Part shown: piece after piece, positions 6,611 through 13,731 of the stretch
Position numbering within the stretch: the first letter of the stretch is position 1
Layout: each line of letters starts with the position of its first letter
From: CAYNOZ01 sp964398955
GTDB taxonomy: Archaea; Methanobacteriota_B; Thermococci; Thermococcales; CAYNOZ01
Direction of reading: 5' to 3'
Length of the DNA stretch: 21,263 bases
Assembly: GCA_964398955.1 (NCBI GenBank)
Contig: CAYNOZ010000021.1
Span: 1-21,263, forward strand
Made by a program: the position numbers and the translations under genes
Notes under the pieces: model-generated
The model's input: only the letters and a program-made list of their open reading frames with translations
The model's database searches: none
What the model was told of the DNA's origin: nothing

Positions 6611-7402
6611 ATGGATTTAGGTTTGGAAGGTGATGTGGCTTTAGTGTCTGCTTCTAGTAGTGGATTGGGAAAAGCATCTGCTAGGGCTTTAGCTGTTGAA
6701 GGATGTAATGTAGTTATAAATGGTCGTGATGAAGAAAAGATTAAAGATACTGTATCAGAGCTTAGGGAGGTAGCTTCTGGAGAGGTTATCGGTAAGAAAG
6801 CTGATATTACGGATAAGAATGATATAGAATATTTGGTTGATTCTACTGTTGATGAGTTTGGAGGTTTGGATCATTTGGTAACTAGTGCTGGTGGTCCTCC
6901 TAGTGGTCCATTTCTTGGGACTGATGATAGTGATTGGCATCAATCTTTCGACTTATTAGTTATGAGTGTTGTTAGGATGGTTAGAGAGTCTTACGATCAT
7001 TTGAAAGAGGATGGCGGAGGTACCATAGTTAATATAGCATCAATGAGTGTTAAAGAAGCTATTGAATCTTTAGTACTATCGAATTCTGTGAGATCAGGAG
7101 TTATAGGATTAGAGAAAACATTATCTAAGGAATTCGCTCCTGAAGTAAGGGTAAATGCAGTTCTACCTGGTCCTCATGAAACTTCCAGAATACAGGACCT
7201 TATCGAGCAAGGAATGGAAAGAGGAGACTATGAAGATTACCAAGAAGGATTAGATGACTGGGCCGAAGGAATACCATTACAAAGAATAGGAGATCCTGAA
7301 GAATTAGGAGACCTAGTTGCCTTTCTGTCATCAAAAAGATCCAGCTACATTAATGGAGTAGCAATACCAATAGATGGTGGAAATAGCAAATCAAACCTTT
7401 AA
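6611..7402 (+). CDS. SDR-family oxidoreductase with non-canonical active site
   Basis: A Rossmann-fold short-chain dehydrogenase/reductase of 263 residues. The cofactor loop is SASSSGLGKA (13-22), followed by INGRDEEK, a basic environment compatible with NADP. NIASMS (141-146) holds the catalytic-type Ser, but at the YxxxK position the protein reads LSNSVRSG (156-163), so Tyr and Lys are replaced by Ser157 and Arg161. A divergent LSNxVR subgroup of SDRs exists, and its chemistry is less clear. The frame opens at GTG 6602, but ATG 6611 is chosen because GGTGAT (6601-6606) lies just upstream. The first 400 bases are T+G-rich, then composition becomes balanced. Monocistronic by spacing. Substrate unknown. 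Confidence 0.85.
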   Translation: MDLGLEGDVALVSASSSGLGKASARALAVEGCNVVINGRDEEKIKDTVSELREVASGEVIGKKADITDKNDIEYLVDSTVDEFGGLDHLVTSAGGPPSGPFLGTDDSDWHQSFDLLVMSVVRMVRESYDHLKEDGGGTIVNIASMSVKEAIESLVLSNSVRSGVIGLEKTLSKEFAPEVRVNAVLPGPHETSRIQDLIEQGMERGDYEDYQEGLDDWAEGIPLQRIGDPEELGDLVAFLSSKRSSYINGVAIPIDGGNSKSNL

Positions 7403-7555
7403 ATATCTATTAGGAATGCATGAAATTTAATTAATTAAGAAAAGATTCCTTTTCATATTATTTTTTGTTCGATTATTTGTTTTCAAAAGATTTATTTAGT
7501 AATAATTTTTTTCTTAATTGATTATTATTGAATGATTGGTTAAAGTTGGGATATT
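7403..7555 (+). promoter_or_regulatory. Intergenic region upstream of the M18 gene
   Basis: A 153-base, very AT-rich spacer. An 11-base inverted repeat, aattaagaaaa (7433-7443) and ttttcttaatt (7509-7519), spans 65 bases, but both arms are AT-rich and may be chance. TATA-like stretches are too many to choose between. No other structure seen. Confidence 0.3.
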
Positions 7556-8986
7556 ATGAAAAATGATGGAAATGAAGAAACTATTGAAGAAAAACTTTCC
7601 TTAAAAAAGGAAAGCGGTTGGTCAAAAATTGATGAAGATGAAAAAAAAGCTGTTTTTGACTTTGGAGAAGAATATAAAGACTTTATTGGAAATGTTAAAA
7701 CTGAGAGAGAATCTGTTAAATGGATTATTAATAAGGCGAAGAAACACGGTTACCGCAATATCGAAAACTTAGATGAGAATAATATTAGTTCTGGAGATAA
7801 ATTCTTCATCAATAATAAGAATAAGGGTCTTGCCTTAGTTAGGATCGGGGATCAAGATATTTTAAATGGAGCTAAAATGATTGTTTCCCACATAGATGCT
7901 CCTAGATTGGATTTAAAACCAAATCCATTATATGAAGAATCAGCTTCTGAATTAGCATTATTTAAAACTCATTATTATGGAGGAGTGAAGAAATATCAGT
8001 GGATAAATCGGCCTCTAGCAATTCATGGAGTCATAATGACGGAGAATGGGAAGAAGATTAAGATTACTATAGGAGAAGATGAGGAAGATCCTGTATTCGT
8101 GATTTCTGATTTGCTCCCTCATTTAGCGAAAAAGGCTCAAGGAGATAAAAAACTTTTAGAAGGTATTGAGGGAGAAGAATTAAACGTAATTGTAGGTGGA
8201 ATACCAATAGAAGATGATGAAGATATAAAAAATAAAATCAAAACTAATTTGCTGAAAAAATTAAATAAAGAATACGGAATAAAAGAAGAAGACTTTAATT
8301 CAGCTGACATAGAACTAGTTCCAGCAAATAAACCTAAAGACGTTGGATTCGACAGAAGCATGATATCATCTTACGGACACGACGACAGAATATGCGCCTA
8401 CACATCCCTAAAATCAATACTAAACGCTAAAAACCCTAAACAAACTTCAATCGCATTCTTCTACGACAAAGAAGAAATCGGAAGCGAAGGCAACACAGGA
8501 GCACAAAGCGCATTCATGGACCTCGTAATGACAAAAATAATGGAAATAGAAGGAGAATACTCATACGGAAAATTCAATGAAATGATGTACAACAGCCAAG
8601 CCATATCAGCCGACGTAAGCGCAGCAGTCAACCCAACATTCAAAAAAGTACACGAAATGAAAAACGCCGCAAAAGCCAGCCACGGAGTAGTAATATCAAA
8701 ATACACAGGAAGCGGAGGAAAATACATGTCAAGCGAAGCACAAGCAGAATACGTATCAGAAATAAGGAACATATTCAGCCAAAACGACGTAGAATACCAA
8801 CTAGCAGAACTAGGAAAAGTAGATGAAGGAGGAGGCGGAACCATAGCAAAATTCTTCGCAAGATACGGAATAGAAGTAATCGACATAGGACCAGGACTAC
8901 TAGGAATGCACTCACCATACGAACTAGTAAGCAAATTCGACCTATGGTCAGCCTACAAAGGATACAAATCATTCCTAGAAAACTAA
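7556..8986 (+). CDS. M18-family aminopeptidase
   Basis: Di-zinc aminopeptidase that removes N-terminal, often acidic, residues from peptides; probably cytosolic, forming large oligomers. The 476 residues show the co-catalytic metal site: His112 in SHIDAPRLDLKP, Asp276/Asp277 in GHDDRICAYTSL, Glu306-Glu307 in DKEEIGSEG, Asp353 in ISADVSAAVNP and His452 in GMHSPYE. The inserted dimerisation domain (about 125-265) is present. Length is normal (about 430-480). M18 enzymes are mostly bacterial and eukaryotic, so transfer from bacteria is possible. The start is the first Met after a long AT-rich spacer. Composition switches sharply near 8335: upstream Asp and Asn codons are mostly GAT and AAT, downstream nearly all GAC and AAC, with no break in reading frame or motifs. 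Confidence 0.93.
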   Translation: MKNDGNEETIEEKLSLKKESGWSKIDEDEKKAVFDFGEEYKDFIGNVKTERESVKWIINKAKKHGYRNIENLDENNISSGDKFFINNKNKGLALVRIGDQDILNGAKMIVSHIDAPRLDLKPNPLYEESASELALFKTHYYGGVKKYQWINRPLAIHGVIMTENGKKIKITIGEDEEDPVFVISDLLPHLAKKAQGDKKLLEGIEGEELNVIVGGIPIEDDEDIKNKIKTNLLKKLNKEYGIKEEDFNSADIELVPANKPKDVGFDRSMISSYGHDDRICAYTSLKSILNAKNPKQTSIAFFYDKEEIGSEGNTGAQSAFMDLVMTKIMEIEGEYSYGKFNEMMYNSQAISADVSAAVNPTFKKVHEMKNAAKASHGVVISKYTGSGGKYMSSEAQAEYVSEIRNIFSQNDVEYQLAELGKVDEGGGGTIAKFFARYGIEVIDIGPGLLGMHSPYELVSKFDLWSAYKGYKSFLEN

Positions 8987-9037
8987 AAAACCAAATATAG
9001 AACAAAATAACGGAAAAATTGATCAATAACAACAAAT

Positions 9038-9106
9038 ATGAAAATAATTAACACAGTAATCAATAATAGGATCTACACCTTAACAATTAGCGACCACAAA
9101 TGGTGA
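9038..9106 (+). CDS. Possible 22-residue leader ORF before bud32
   Basis: ATG 9038 opens a 22-codon frame, MKIINTVINNRIYTLTISDHKW, whose TGA stop (9104-9106) lies inside the bud32 ribosome binding site GGTGA (9102-9106), four bases before the bud32 ATG. This would couple translation. There is no clear ribosome binding site of its own and no recognisable domain. It may be chance. Confidence 0.25.
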   Translation: MKIINTVINNRIYTLTISDHKW

Positions 9107-9110
9107 AAAG

Positions 9111-9743
9111 ATGGAATTAATCGAGAAAGGAGCAGAAGCAGAACTTTATCTTACTAATTTCAATGATCTGTATTTTGATTTAGATGAAGAAGAAAAGGTA
9201 ATCGTCAAGCATAGATTACCGAAGAGCTACAGAATCAAAAAAATAGATGATATGCTGAGAGAAAAGAGAACTATTAGTGAAGCTAGAATAATTCATAAGG
9301 TAAAGGAAAGCGGTGTTAACTCCCCGCATATATATGAAGTGGATTTAAATGAATTTAAGATTAATATGGAATACATTGAAGGAATTAGAATGAAAGATTA
9401 CCTCAATGATACTTTAGATACTGATATTTGTAAGAGAATAGGTAGAATTGTAGGTAAAATGCATGATTCCGGGATTATACATGGAGATTTAACTACCTCT
9501 AATATGATTAAGTCTGAAGATGAAATTTATTTGATTGATTTTGGATTAAGTAGATTTTCTAATTCATTAGAAGAGAAAGGTGTAGATCTTCATCTTTTGA
9601 GACAGGCTATGGAAAGTGCGCATTGGCAGATATATGAAAAAGGATTCGAGAACATTTTAGAGGGTTATCGAAGTGTTGTAGGGGACCTAGAGGATATTGA
9701 ACGAAAAATAGATGAAATTGAAGGTAGAGGCAGATACAAGTAA
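9111..9743 (+). CDS. bud32: Stand-alone Bud32/PRPK kinase of the KEOPS complex
   Basis: Atypical small protein kinase/ATPase that supports Kae1 in making the t6A37 modification of ANN-decoding tRNAs. The 210 residues contain the ATP-binding VIVKHRLPKSYR with catalytic-type Lys33, the RTISEARII helix (Glu near 57), catalytic HGDLTTSN (124-131, Asp126) and metal-binding DFGLS (143-147). The C-terminus ends early in GRGRYK, whereas many members continue through a GRKRE-type tail. In many euryarchaea Bud32 is fused to Kae1; here it stands alone and Kae1 is not in the window, although Pcc1 lies about 2 kb away on the other strand. The start is supported by GGTGAA at 9102-9107. Identification is secure. 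Confidence 0.95.
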   Translation: MELIEKGAEAELYLTNFNDLYFDLDEEEKVIVKHRLPKSYRIKKIDDMLREKRTISEARIIHKVKESGVNSPHIYEVDLNEFKINMEYIEGIRMKDYLNDTLDTDICKRIGRIVGKMHDSGIIHGDLTTSNMIKSEDEIYLIDFGLSRFSNSLEEKGVDLHLLRQAMESAHWQIYEKGFENILEGYRSVVGDLEDIERKIDEIEGRGRYK

Positions 9744-9747
9744 TCAG

Positions 9748-9787
9748 AAGCTTATTTTAGATAGTTTATTAAATTATTAGCTTTTTT
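9748..9787 (+). terminator. Terminator after bud32
   Basis: Arms aagct (9748-9752) and agctt (9779-9783) followed by a run of seven T (9782-9788), placed directly after the bud32 stop and before the convergent gene. The loop is long and AT-rich, so the T run is probably the active part. Confidence 0.45.
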
Positions 9788-9790
9788 TGG

Positions 9791-10225
9791 TTATAATATT
9801 ATTTCTTCTAATTCTTTAGATTTTCCTTTTGGTATTTGTGTTCTAAGTCCTTTTGAGTCTTTGAGACCGCATCCTATTACTTTATCTTGGTATTTTAGGG
9901 CTATATATCCAGTGCTTAGGTCTGATTCTATGTAATTTCTGTCGAATACCATGGTTTTTAGTTCTTCTTTGGTTAGATCTACTGTATTTTTTTTAATTTC
10001 TGAGTTTAGGAATTGTAATATATATGTAGTGGGTTTTGGGTTAATTGATTTTGTTCTTAATGCTCTTATTCCGCTTGCCACAAAATTTTCGTCGTGGATA
10101 AGGCTATTAGAGGTTACCCATATACTTTTGCCTTTTTTATGGGTTTCAAATGGTTCCCAAAAATCTTTTTTCACTGCAAATCTGTTGTAGAAGTAGTTTT
10201 TAACCGTTTTTTTCGAATTTGGCAA
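9791..10225 (-). CDS. Probable RNA-binding partner of the m5C methyltransferase
   Basis: A 144-residue protein resembling the C-terminal domain of RsmF/NOL1-type RNA methyltransferases and the small proteins found beside such genes in haloarchaea (a DUF7122-like family, from memory). It starts with a basic stretch and YNRFAVKKDFWEPFETHKKG, continues with SGIRALRTKS and TTYILQFLN, and ends with IALKYQDKVIGCGLKDSKGLRTQIPKGKS, the strand-rich end of a PUA-like fold. The start codon is TTG at 10225, set by a perfect AGGAGG (window 10234-10239) eight bases upstream, inside the preceding gene. It overlaps that gene by 26 bases, implying coupled synthesis. It probably supplies RNA binding in trans to the catalytic subunit, which is inference. 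The coding strand is A+C-rich. Confidence 0.75.
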   Translation of the reverse strand: MPNSKKTVKNYFYNRFAVKKDFWEPFETHKKGKSIWVTSNSLIHDENFVASGIRALRTKSINPKPTTYILQFLNSEIKKNTVDLTKEELKTMVFDRNYIESDLSTGYIALKYQDKVIGCGLKDSKGLRTQIPKGKSKELEEIIL

Positions 10226-11078
10226 CGAATATTCCTCCTGAGTCTAGTTGATGTGGGTAAACTCGGATACATTTTTTTAGTTCATCATTTAATTTTTCAT
10301 TTTTCCATTCGGTGATACCGTTGGAGTGTGGAAAATCAAAGTTTAATTTTTTTAGTTCTCCTCTTTCTAGGAATTTTGATACGATTAATTCATTTTCTTC
10401 AGGTGCGAATGTGCATGTTGAGTAAACTATTGTGCCGTTTTCTTTTGTCATTCTGAAGGCTTTTTCGAGTAGTTGGGTTTGGGTTTTTGTGTTTCTTTTT
10501 ATTCTGTCTATTTCTGCTCCGTTTTTGAGTTCTTTTTTTTCTCTTACGCTTCCTTCGGATGAGCAGGGAACGTCGGCAATTACTCTGTTAAATTTTGGTG
10601 TTTCTTTGAGGTTTCTACCGTCTTTTTGTGTGACTTGGACGTTTGTGCTTCCTATTCGATATATGTTTGATAGTAGGCTTCTTATGCGGTTTTGTCTTAC
10701 ATCGTTTGCTAGGATTGTTCCTGTGTTGTTCATTTTTGCTGATATTTGGGTTGTTTTGCTTCCAGGGGCTGCGCATAGGTCTAAGATTTTTTCATTTGGT
10801 TTTGGGTTTAATGCTAGTGTGGGTATGCCTGATACTGATTCTTGTATGTAGTAGTGTCCTAGCCAGTGTTCTAAGGTTTTTCCTGGGTTAGAATAGGTTT
10901 TTATGAAGTTTTTGTTCCATTTTCTTTGTTCGTATTCTATTTTGTTTTCTTTCAATGATTCTATTACTTCTGGTTTACTGCTTTTTATAGTGTTTATTCT
11001 TATATCGTAAGGTTTTCTGGTTTGTATTACTTCTTTGAATTCATCGTACTCCGGAATTATGTTCTTATATCTTTTCAT
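10200..11078 (-). CDS. RsmB/NOP2/Sun-family RNA m5C methyltransferase
   Basis: SAM-dependent cytosine-5 methyltransferase acting on tRNA or rRNA. The 292 residues have an N-terminal region (1-90), SAM motif I in ILDLCAAPGSKTTQIS (98-113), LANDVRQNRI (acidic SAM contact), motif IV ADVPCSSEGS with Cys172, and motif VI YSTCTFAPEENE with nucleophile Cys222. Both cysteines of the two-Cys mechanism are present. There is no N-terminal NusB-like or C-terminal PUA domain, which fits the next gene supplying RNA binding. The start ATG 11078 has weak aggttc upstream. The coding strand is A+C-rich throughout. Target site (for example tRNA C48/C49 or rRNA) cannot be deduced. Confidence 0.93.
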   Translation of the reverse strand: MKRYKNIIPEYDEFKEVIQTRKPYDIRINTIKSSKPEVIESLKENKIEYEQRKWNKNFIKTYSNPGKTLEHWLGHYYIQESVSGIPTLALNPKPNEKILDLCAAPGSKTTQISAKMNNTGTILANDVRQNRIRSLLSNIYRIGSTNVQVTQKDGRNLKETPKFNRVIADVPCSSEGSVREKKELKNGAEIDRIKRNTKTQTQLLEKAFRMTKENGTIVYSTCTFAPEENELIVSKFLERGELKKLNFDFPHSNGITEWKNEKLNDELKKCIRVYPHQLDSGGIFVAKFEKNG

Positions 11079-11146
11079 CGAAAGAACCTTTTAGAATTGA
11101 AAATTTGATAATAGAGAAGAGAAAAAGATTTGTTTTATTCTTCTTT

Positions 11147-11246
11147 NNNNNNNNNNNNNNNNNNNNNNNNNNNNNNNNNNNNNNNNNNNNNNNNNNNNNN
11201 NNNNNNNNNNNNNNNNNNNNNNNNNNNNNNNNNNNNNNNNNNNNNN
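11147..11246. other. Scaffold gap (100 N) flanked by a 14-base direct repeat
   Basis: Exactly 100 N. The 14 bases before it (11133-11146) and after it (11247-11260) are identical: ttttattcttcttt. Two contigs with overlapping ends were probably placed in a scaffold without being merged, so the true gap may be zero or negative. The eS1 stop codon (11249-11251) is directly at the edge. Confidence 0.95.
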
Positions 11247-11248
11247 TT

Positions 11249-11833
11249 TTATTCTTCTTTGATTACTTTACTTTTCACGATTTCAAGCATTCTTACTGGG
11301 TAAACTTTTGTAGCTTTCTTGTATACGTCGGATGCTATTCTTTCTAGGACCATTTCTTGTATGAATTGCCCCACTTCCATGTCTTCTGATTTTTCTTTTA
11401 TTGTTTCTTTCATTAGTCTTCTGATTTCTTTTTTCTTGTCTTCGTGTATTACTCTTATTGCCATTGCGCTTACTGTGAGTCTTAGTTTTTTGTCGCCTAT
11501 ATCAACATCTACTCTTTCGTCTACTTTACTTGATCCTCTTCTTGTTTTTGATCTTAAGTATGATCTAGAGATTTCATGTCCTCTGAATTTTGTGTAGGCG
11601 CTTTCTCCTTTTACTTCATTTACTTGAAGTTTTACTTTGACGTAGTTTTTAGAAAGATCTCCAGTTAGGTCTGATAGGTTTACTTCCACGGTTCTATCTA
11701 ATAGATCTTCAGGATCGTTTGCTGGAGTTTCTCCGATGTCTTGTTCTGCAAATATGTCTGGTGCTTTTAAATTATACCACTCTTTTTCTTCCCAAGCATC
11801 CTTAACATTACCGCTTGATTTAGATCTAGCCAT
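11249..11833 (-). CDS. rps3ae: 30S ribosomal protein eS1 (S3Ae)
   Basis: Small-subunit ribosomal protein near the mRNA exit platform, specific to archaea and eukaryotes. The 194 residues show the family pattern: basic N-terminus (MARSKSSG), WEEKEWYNLKAPDIF, ETPANDPEDLLDRTVEVNL, KFRGHEISRSYLRSKTRRGSS, and a C-terminal VYPVRMLEIVKSKV. The start is firm, with GAGGTGA (window 11838-11844) four bases upstream. It is the last gene of the uS15, RecJ-like, Pcc1, eS1 operon. The stop codon lies against a scaffold gap but the C-terminus looks complete. Confidence 0.97.
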   Translation of the reverse strand: MARSKSSGNVKDAWEEKEWYNLKAPDIFAEQDIGETPANDPEDLLDRTVEVNLSDLTGDLSKNYVKVKLQVNEVKGESAYTKFRGHEISRSYLRSKTRRGSSKVDERVDVDIGDKKLRLTVSAMAIRVIHEDKKKEIRRLMKETIKEKSEDMEVGQFIQEMVLERIASDVYKKATKVYPVRMLEIVKSKVIKEE

Positions 11834-11847
11834 ATTCTCACCTCTCT

Positions 11848-12099
11848 TTATTTTAATAATTCTTCTGATGTTTTTAATGATAATATCAAATCATTTATAG
11901 TGTTTGATAGGGTTGATATTCCCTTTGCTTCATCCTCACATGGATTTAAGTGTATTTCGGTTTTAATGTCTTTCCCAATTTTCTCAGTTTTTATCGAAAG
12001 TCTTGAATCACTGTAATTATCGACTTCTAAAGACTTTGCTATAGCTTCAGACTTCTTCTCGCTATCATATTCACTTAAAATATTAACCTCTGCTTTCAT
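11848..12099 (-). CDS. pcc1: KEOPS complex subunit Pcc1
   Basis: Small dimerising subunit of the KEOPS complex, which makes t6A37 on tRNA; Pcc1 binds Kae1 and helps dock the tRNA. The 83 residues give the expected fold: strands (KAEVNILSEY, IKTEKIGKDIKTEIHLN) around helices (EAIAKSLEV, ISTLSNTINDLILSL). The ATG overlaps the stop of the RecJ-like gene by four bases, so translation is coupled, and eS1 follows 14 bases later. This neighbourhood (uS15, DHH-type, Pcc1, eS1) recurs in euryarchaea, which supports the call. Bud32 lies nearby on the other strand as a separate gene. Confidence 0.9.
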   Translation of the reverse strand: MKAEVNILSEYDSEKKSEAIAKSLEVDNYSDSRLSIKTEKIGKDIKTEIHLNPCEDEAKGISTLSNTINDLILSLKTSEELLK

Positions 12100-13184
12100 C
12101 GTATGACCTCTTCAAAAAACTCATCTTTCTCATCCTCATCAATAAAAGCTTTAGCCATTCTACTAGTACCCCAAGTATTCTCAGAAACTCTTGAAAACTT
12201 TTTAGCTACATTCATTTCATCAGACATTCCAATAACCATTAAATATTCCGAGTTACTGGAAACAGTCAACGAAATTTTTTTCCTCTTAAGTAAAGCATTC
12301 ACAACTCCATAACTCAAACTAGGTTCACAATCCAAATAATGCTCCCTAAAGTTTTGAACATTTTCACTAATCTTATTCAAGTATTCATCGATATTGTTTC
12401 CACTTTTATTTCCTAATGCAGCACCAACTGAGTTACCAGGTTTCTTGGAGCTAATTGATTCCAGAACTAATGAATGATCATTAGCGTATCTCCTTGGTTC
12501 ACTTTCACTGAATCCTTTAAACACCGCATTTTCTTGAATAAGATTTTGAGCTGTCTCTTTTTGTTCATTCCTCATTAGATACATAATTAAGGCAGAATTG
12601 AAATCTGATCGAGACTCATCATCGAGTTCATAAAACTTAGATTCAGGATCAAGATCTCTCTTCTCTAAAAATCTTTTAACAGCTCTTTCCTTGTTCAAAC
12701 CAGGAAGTCTAGGATTATAAGGATGCATTAAAATGCTTTTAAGACTTCCATACTTACCGTAGAGATTTGAATCAGTTTCACTCTCCAAGATTTCACTTTC
12801 ATCGATTATATCTTTTAAAATATTCAGGTACTTTTCTCTGGTCAACACTTTTTGCGAACCTAAAATTGGTAAGTAACCTAAATCTTTGTAGTCTTCACTA
12901 ATTTCCTTAGCTATGGAATAAGCCTTCTGTGAACAACTCTTTTCTCCTGCTCTTAAACCTAATCCGTTATTATCAACAGCTATATCGAATTCATCTGTGT
13001 CTTCTACTGGAAAATCTTTAAAATGTACTTTAAAATGACTTCCACTATCCAAGATAATTTTAATTAAAATAGAAGTTGCTGCAATAGAGTCCAAGGATCT
13101 ACTAGAAACTATATTAACTACTTCTTTACTACCTAGTAATTCATTGAGATCATCAGTGGTAAGTTCTGTCCCCATGTTGATCAT
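12096..13184 (-). CDS. RecJ/DHH-family protein lacking catalytic motifs
   Basis: By position in the uS15 operon and overall pattern this is the archaeal RecJ-like (GAN) protein that binds GINS near the MCM helicase. In active members motif I is HxDADG; here it is SSRSLDS (27-33) with one Asp. Motif II leaves only Asp71 in AVDNNGLG. The DHH motif is missing: CSQKAYSIAKEI (84-95), the usual motif after it, follows almost at once. Residues 150-175 (HPYNPRLPGLNKERAVKRFL) match the conserved DPPLPGL-type region. The C-terminal DHHA1 GGH motif is replaced by WGTSRMAKAFI (338-348). So the 362-residue protein is probably not a nuclease and may be a structural, Cdc45-like subunit. Start ATG 13184 lies eight bases after the uS15 stop; Met4 is an alternative. 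Confidence 0.75.
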   Translation of the reverse strand: MINMGTELTTDDLNELLGSKEVVNIVSSRSLDSIAATSILIKIILDSGSHFKVHFKDFPVEDTDEFDIAVDNNGLGLRAGEKSCSQKAYSIAKEISEDYKDLGYLPILGSQKVLTREKYLNILKDIIDESEILESETDSNLYGKYGSLKSILMHPYNPRLPGLNKERAVKRFLEKRDLDPESKFYELDDESRSDFNSALIMYLMRNEQKETAQNLIQENAVFKGFSESEPRRYANDHSLVLESISSKKPGNSVGAALGNKSGNNIDEYLNKISENVQNFREHYLDCEPSLSYGVVNALLKRKKISLTVSSNSEYLMVIGMSDEMNVAKKFSRVSENTWGTSRMAKAFIDEDEKDEFFEEVIR

Positions 13185-13192
13185 CGGACATA

Positions 13193-13648
13193 TTATTTCA
13201 CTAATAGCTTTGCTCTATCTCTATCATATCTCCAGTCTGAAGACAACTTTCCTTCCTTCTTGTAATAGTTAGCTAGTCTCCTAATTTTTGACTCAGTTTT
13301 TTGAAGACCATTTAATGCGCTATTATCACTAGGATGTTCTTCCAAGTGTTCCTGAATCTGAACAGATTTTTCTAATAAATTCATTAAATCCTCAGGAACT
13401 TCAGGAGCCATATTATTGTCTTCAAGAACTTCTGTCAATTTCTTATCTAGAACTTGTTTCACATCAGGGATTCCATGCTGATCTCTTAGGATCATCCCTA
13501 TTTCTGAAGGAGATTTACCTCTATCCGCTAACTCAATAATCTTACTTTCAAGTCTTTCTTCAGACATATCAACCCATGCAGGTTTTGAATCGCCAACGGG
13601 TTTTGTAGAACCAGATTTACCTTTATCGCTTGTATGCATTCTTGACAT
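13193..13648 (-). CDS. rps15: 30S ribosomal protein uS15
   Basis: Primary 16S-binding protein of the small subunit platform. The 151 residues match the archaeal/eukaryotic form: N-terminal extension (MSRMHTSDKGKSGSTKP, with PAWVDMS), the helical RGKSPSEIGMILRDQHGIPDVK segment, and the C-terminal rRNA-binding part KIRRLANYYKKEGKLSSDWRYDRDRAKLLV. The start is supported by AGGTGA (window 13653-13658) four bases upstream. First gene of the operon; the next gene begins eight bases after its stop. Its leader contains competing hairpins that involve the ribosome binding site. Confidence 0.97.
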   Translation of the reverse strand: MSRMHTSDKGKSGSTKPVGDSKPAWVDMSEERLESKIIELADRGKSPSEIGMILRDQHGIPDVKQVLDKKLTEVLEDNNMAPEVPEDLMNLLEKSVQIQEHLEEHPSDNSALNGLQKTESKIRRLANYYKKEGKLSSDWRYDRDRAKLLVK

Positions 13649-13731
13649 ATTATCACCTGGTATCCCCCAGCACCTTTTTCGCCAGTGGGACCCAAAAAGA
13701 AGAATGCGCCATCTTTTATAAATATTTGGTA
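13649..13731 (-). promoter_or_regulatory. uS15 operon promoter and structured leader
   Basis: On the minus strand a TATA-like box aaatatttataaaa (window about 13713-13727) precedes a leader of roughly 40 bases that is much more GC-rich than other spacers here. Two exclusive pairings are possible: CACTGG (13687-13682) with CCAGGTG (13660-13654), which covers the ribosome binding site, and GGTCCC (13692-13687) with GGGATACC (13666-13659), which leaves the core AGGTGA free. This could allow autoregulation by uS15. Confidence 0.5.

Noticed and set aside
7433..7519. 11-base inverted repeat upstream of the M18 gene
   Set aside because: Arms are almost all A and T and 65 bases apart; expected by chance in such AT-rich DNA.
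8461..9035. Minus-strand ORFs opposite the 3' half of the M18 gene
   Set aside because: Antisense shadows enabled by C-ending codons; the M18 frame with full metal site explains the DNA.
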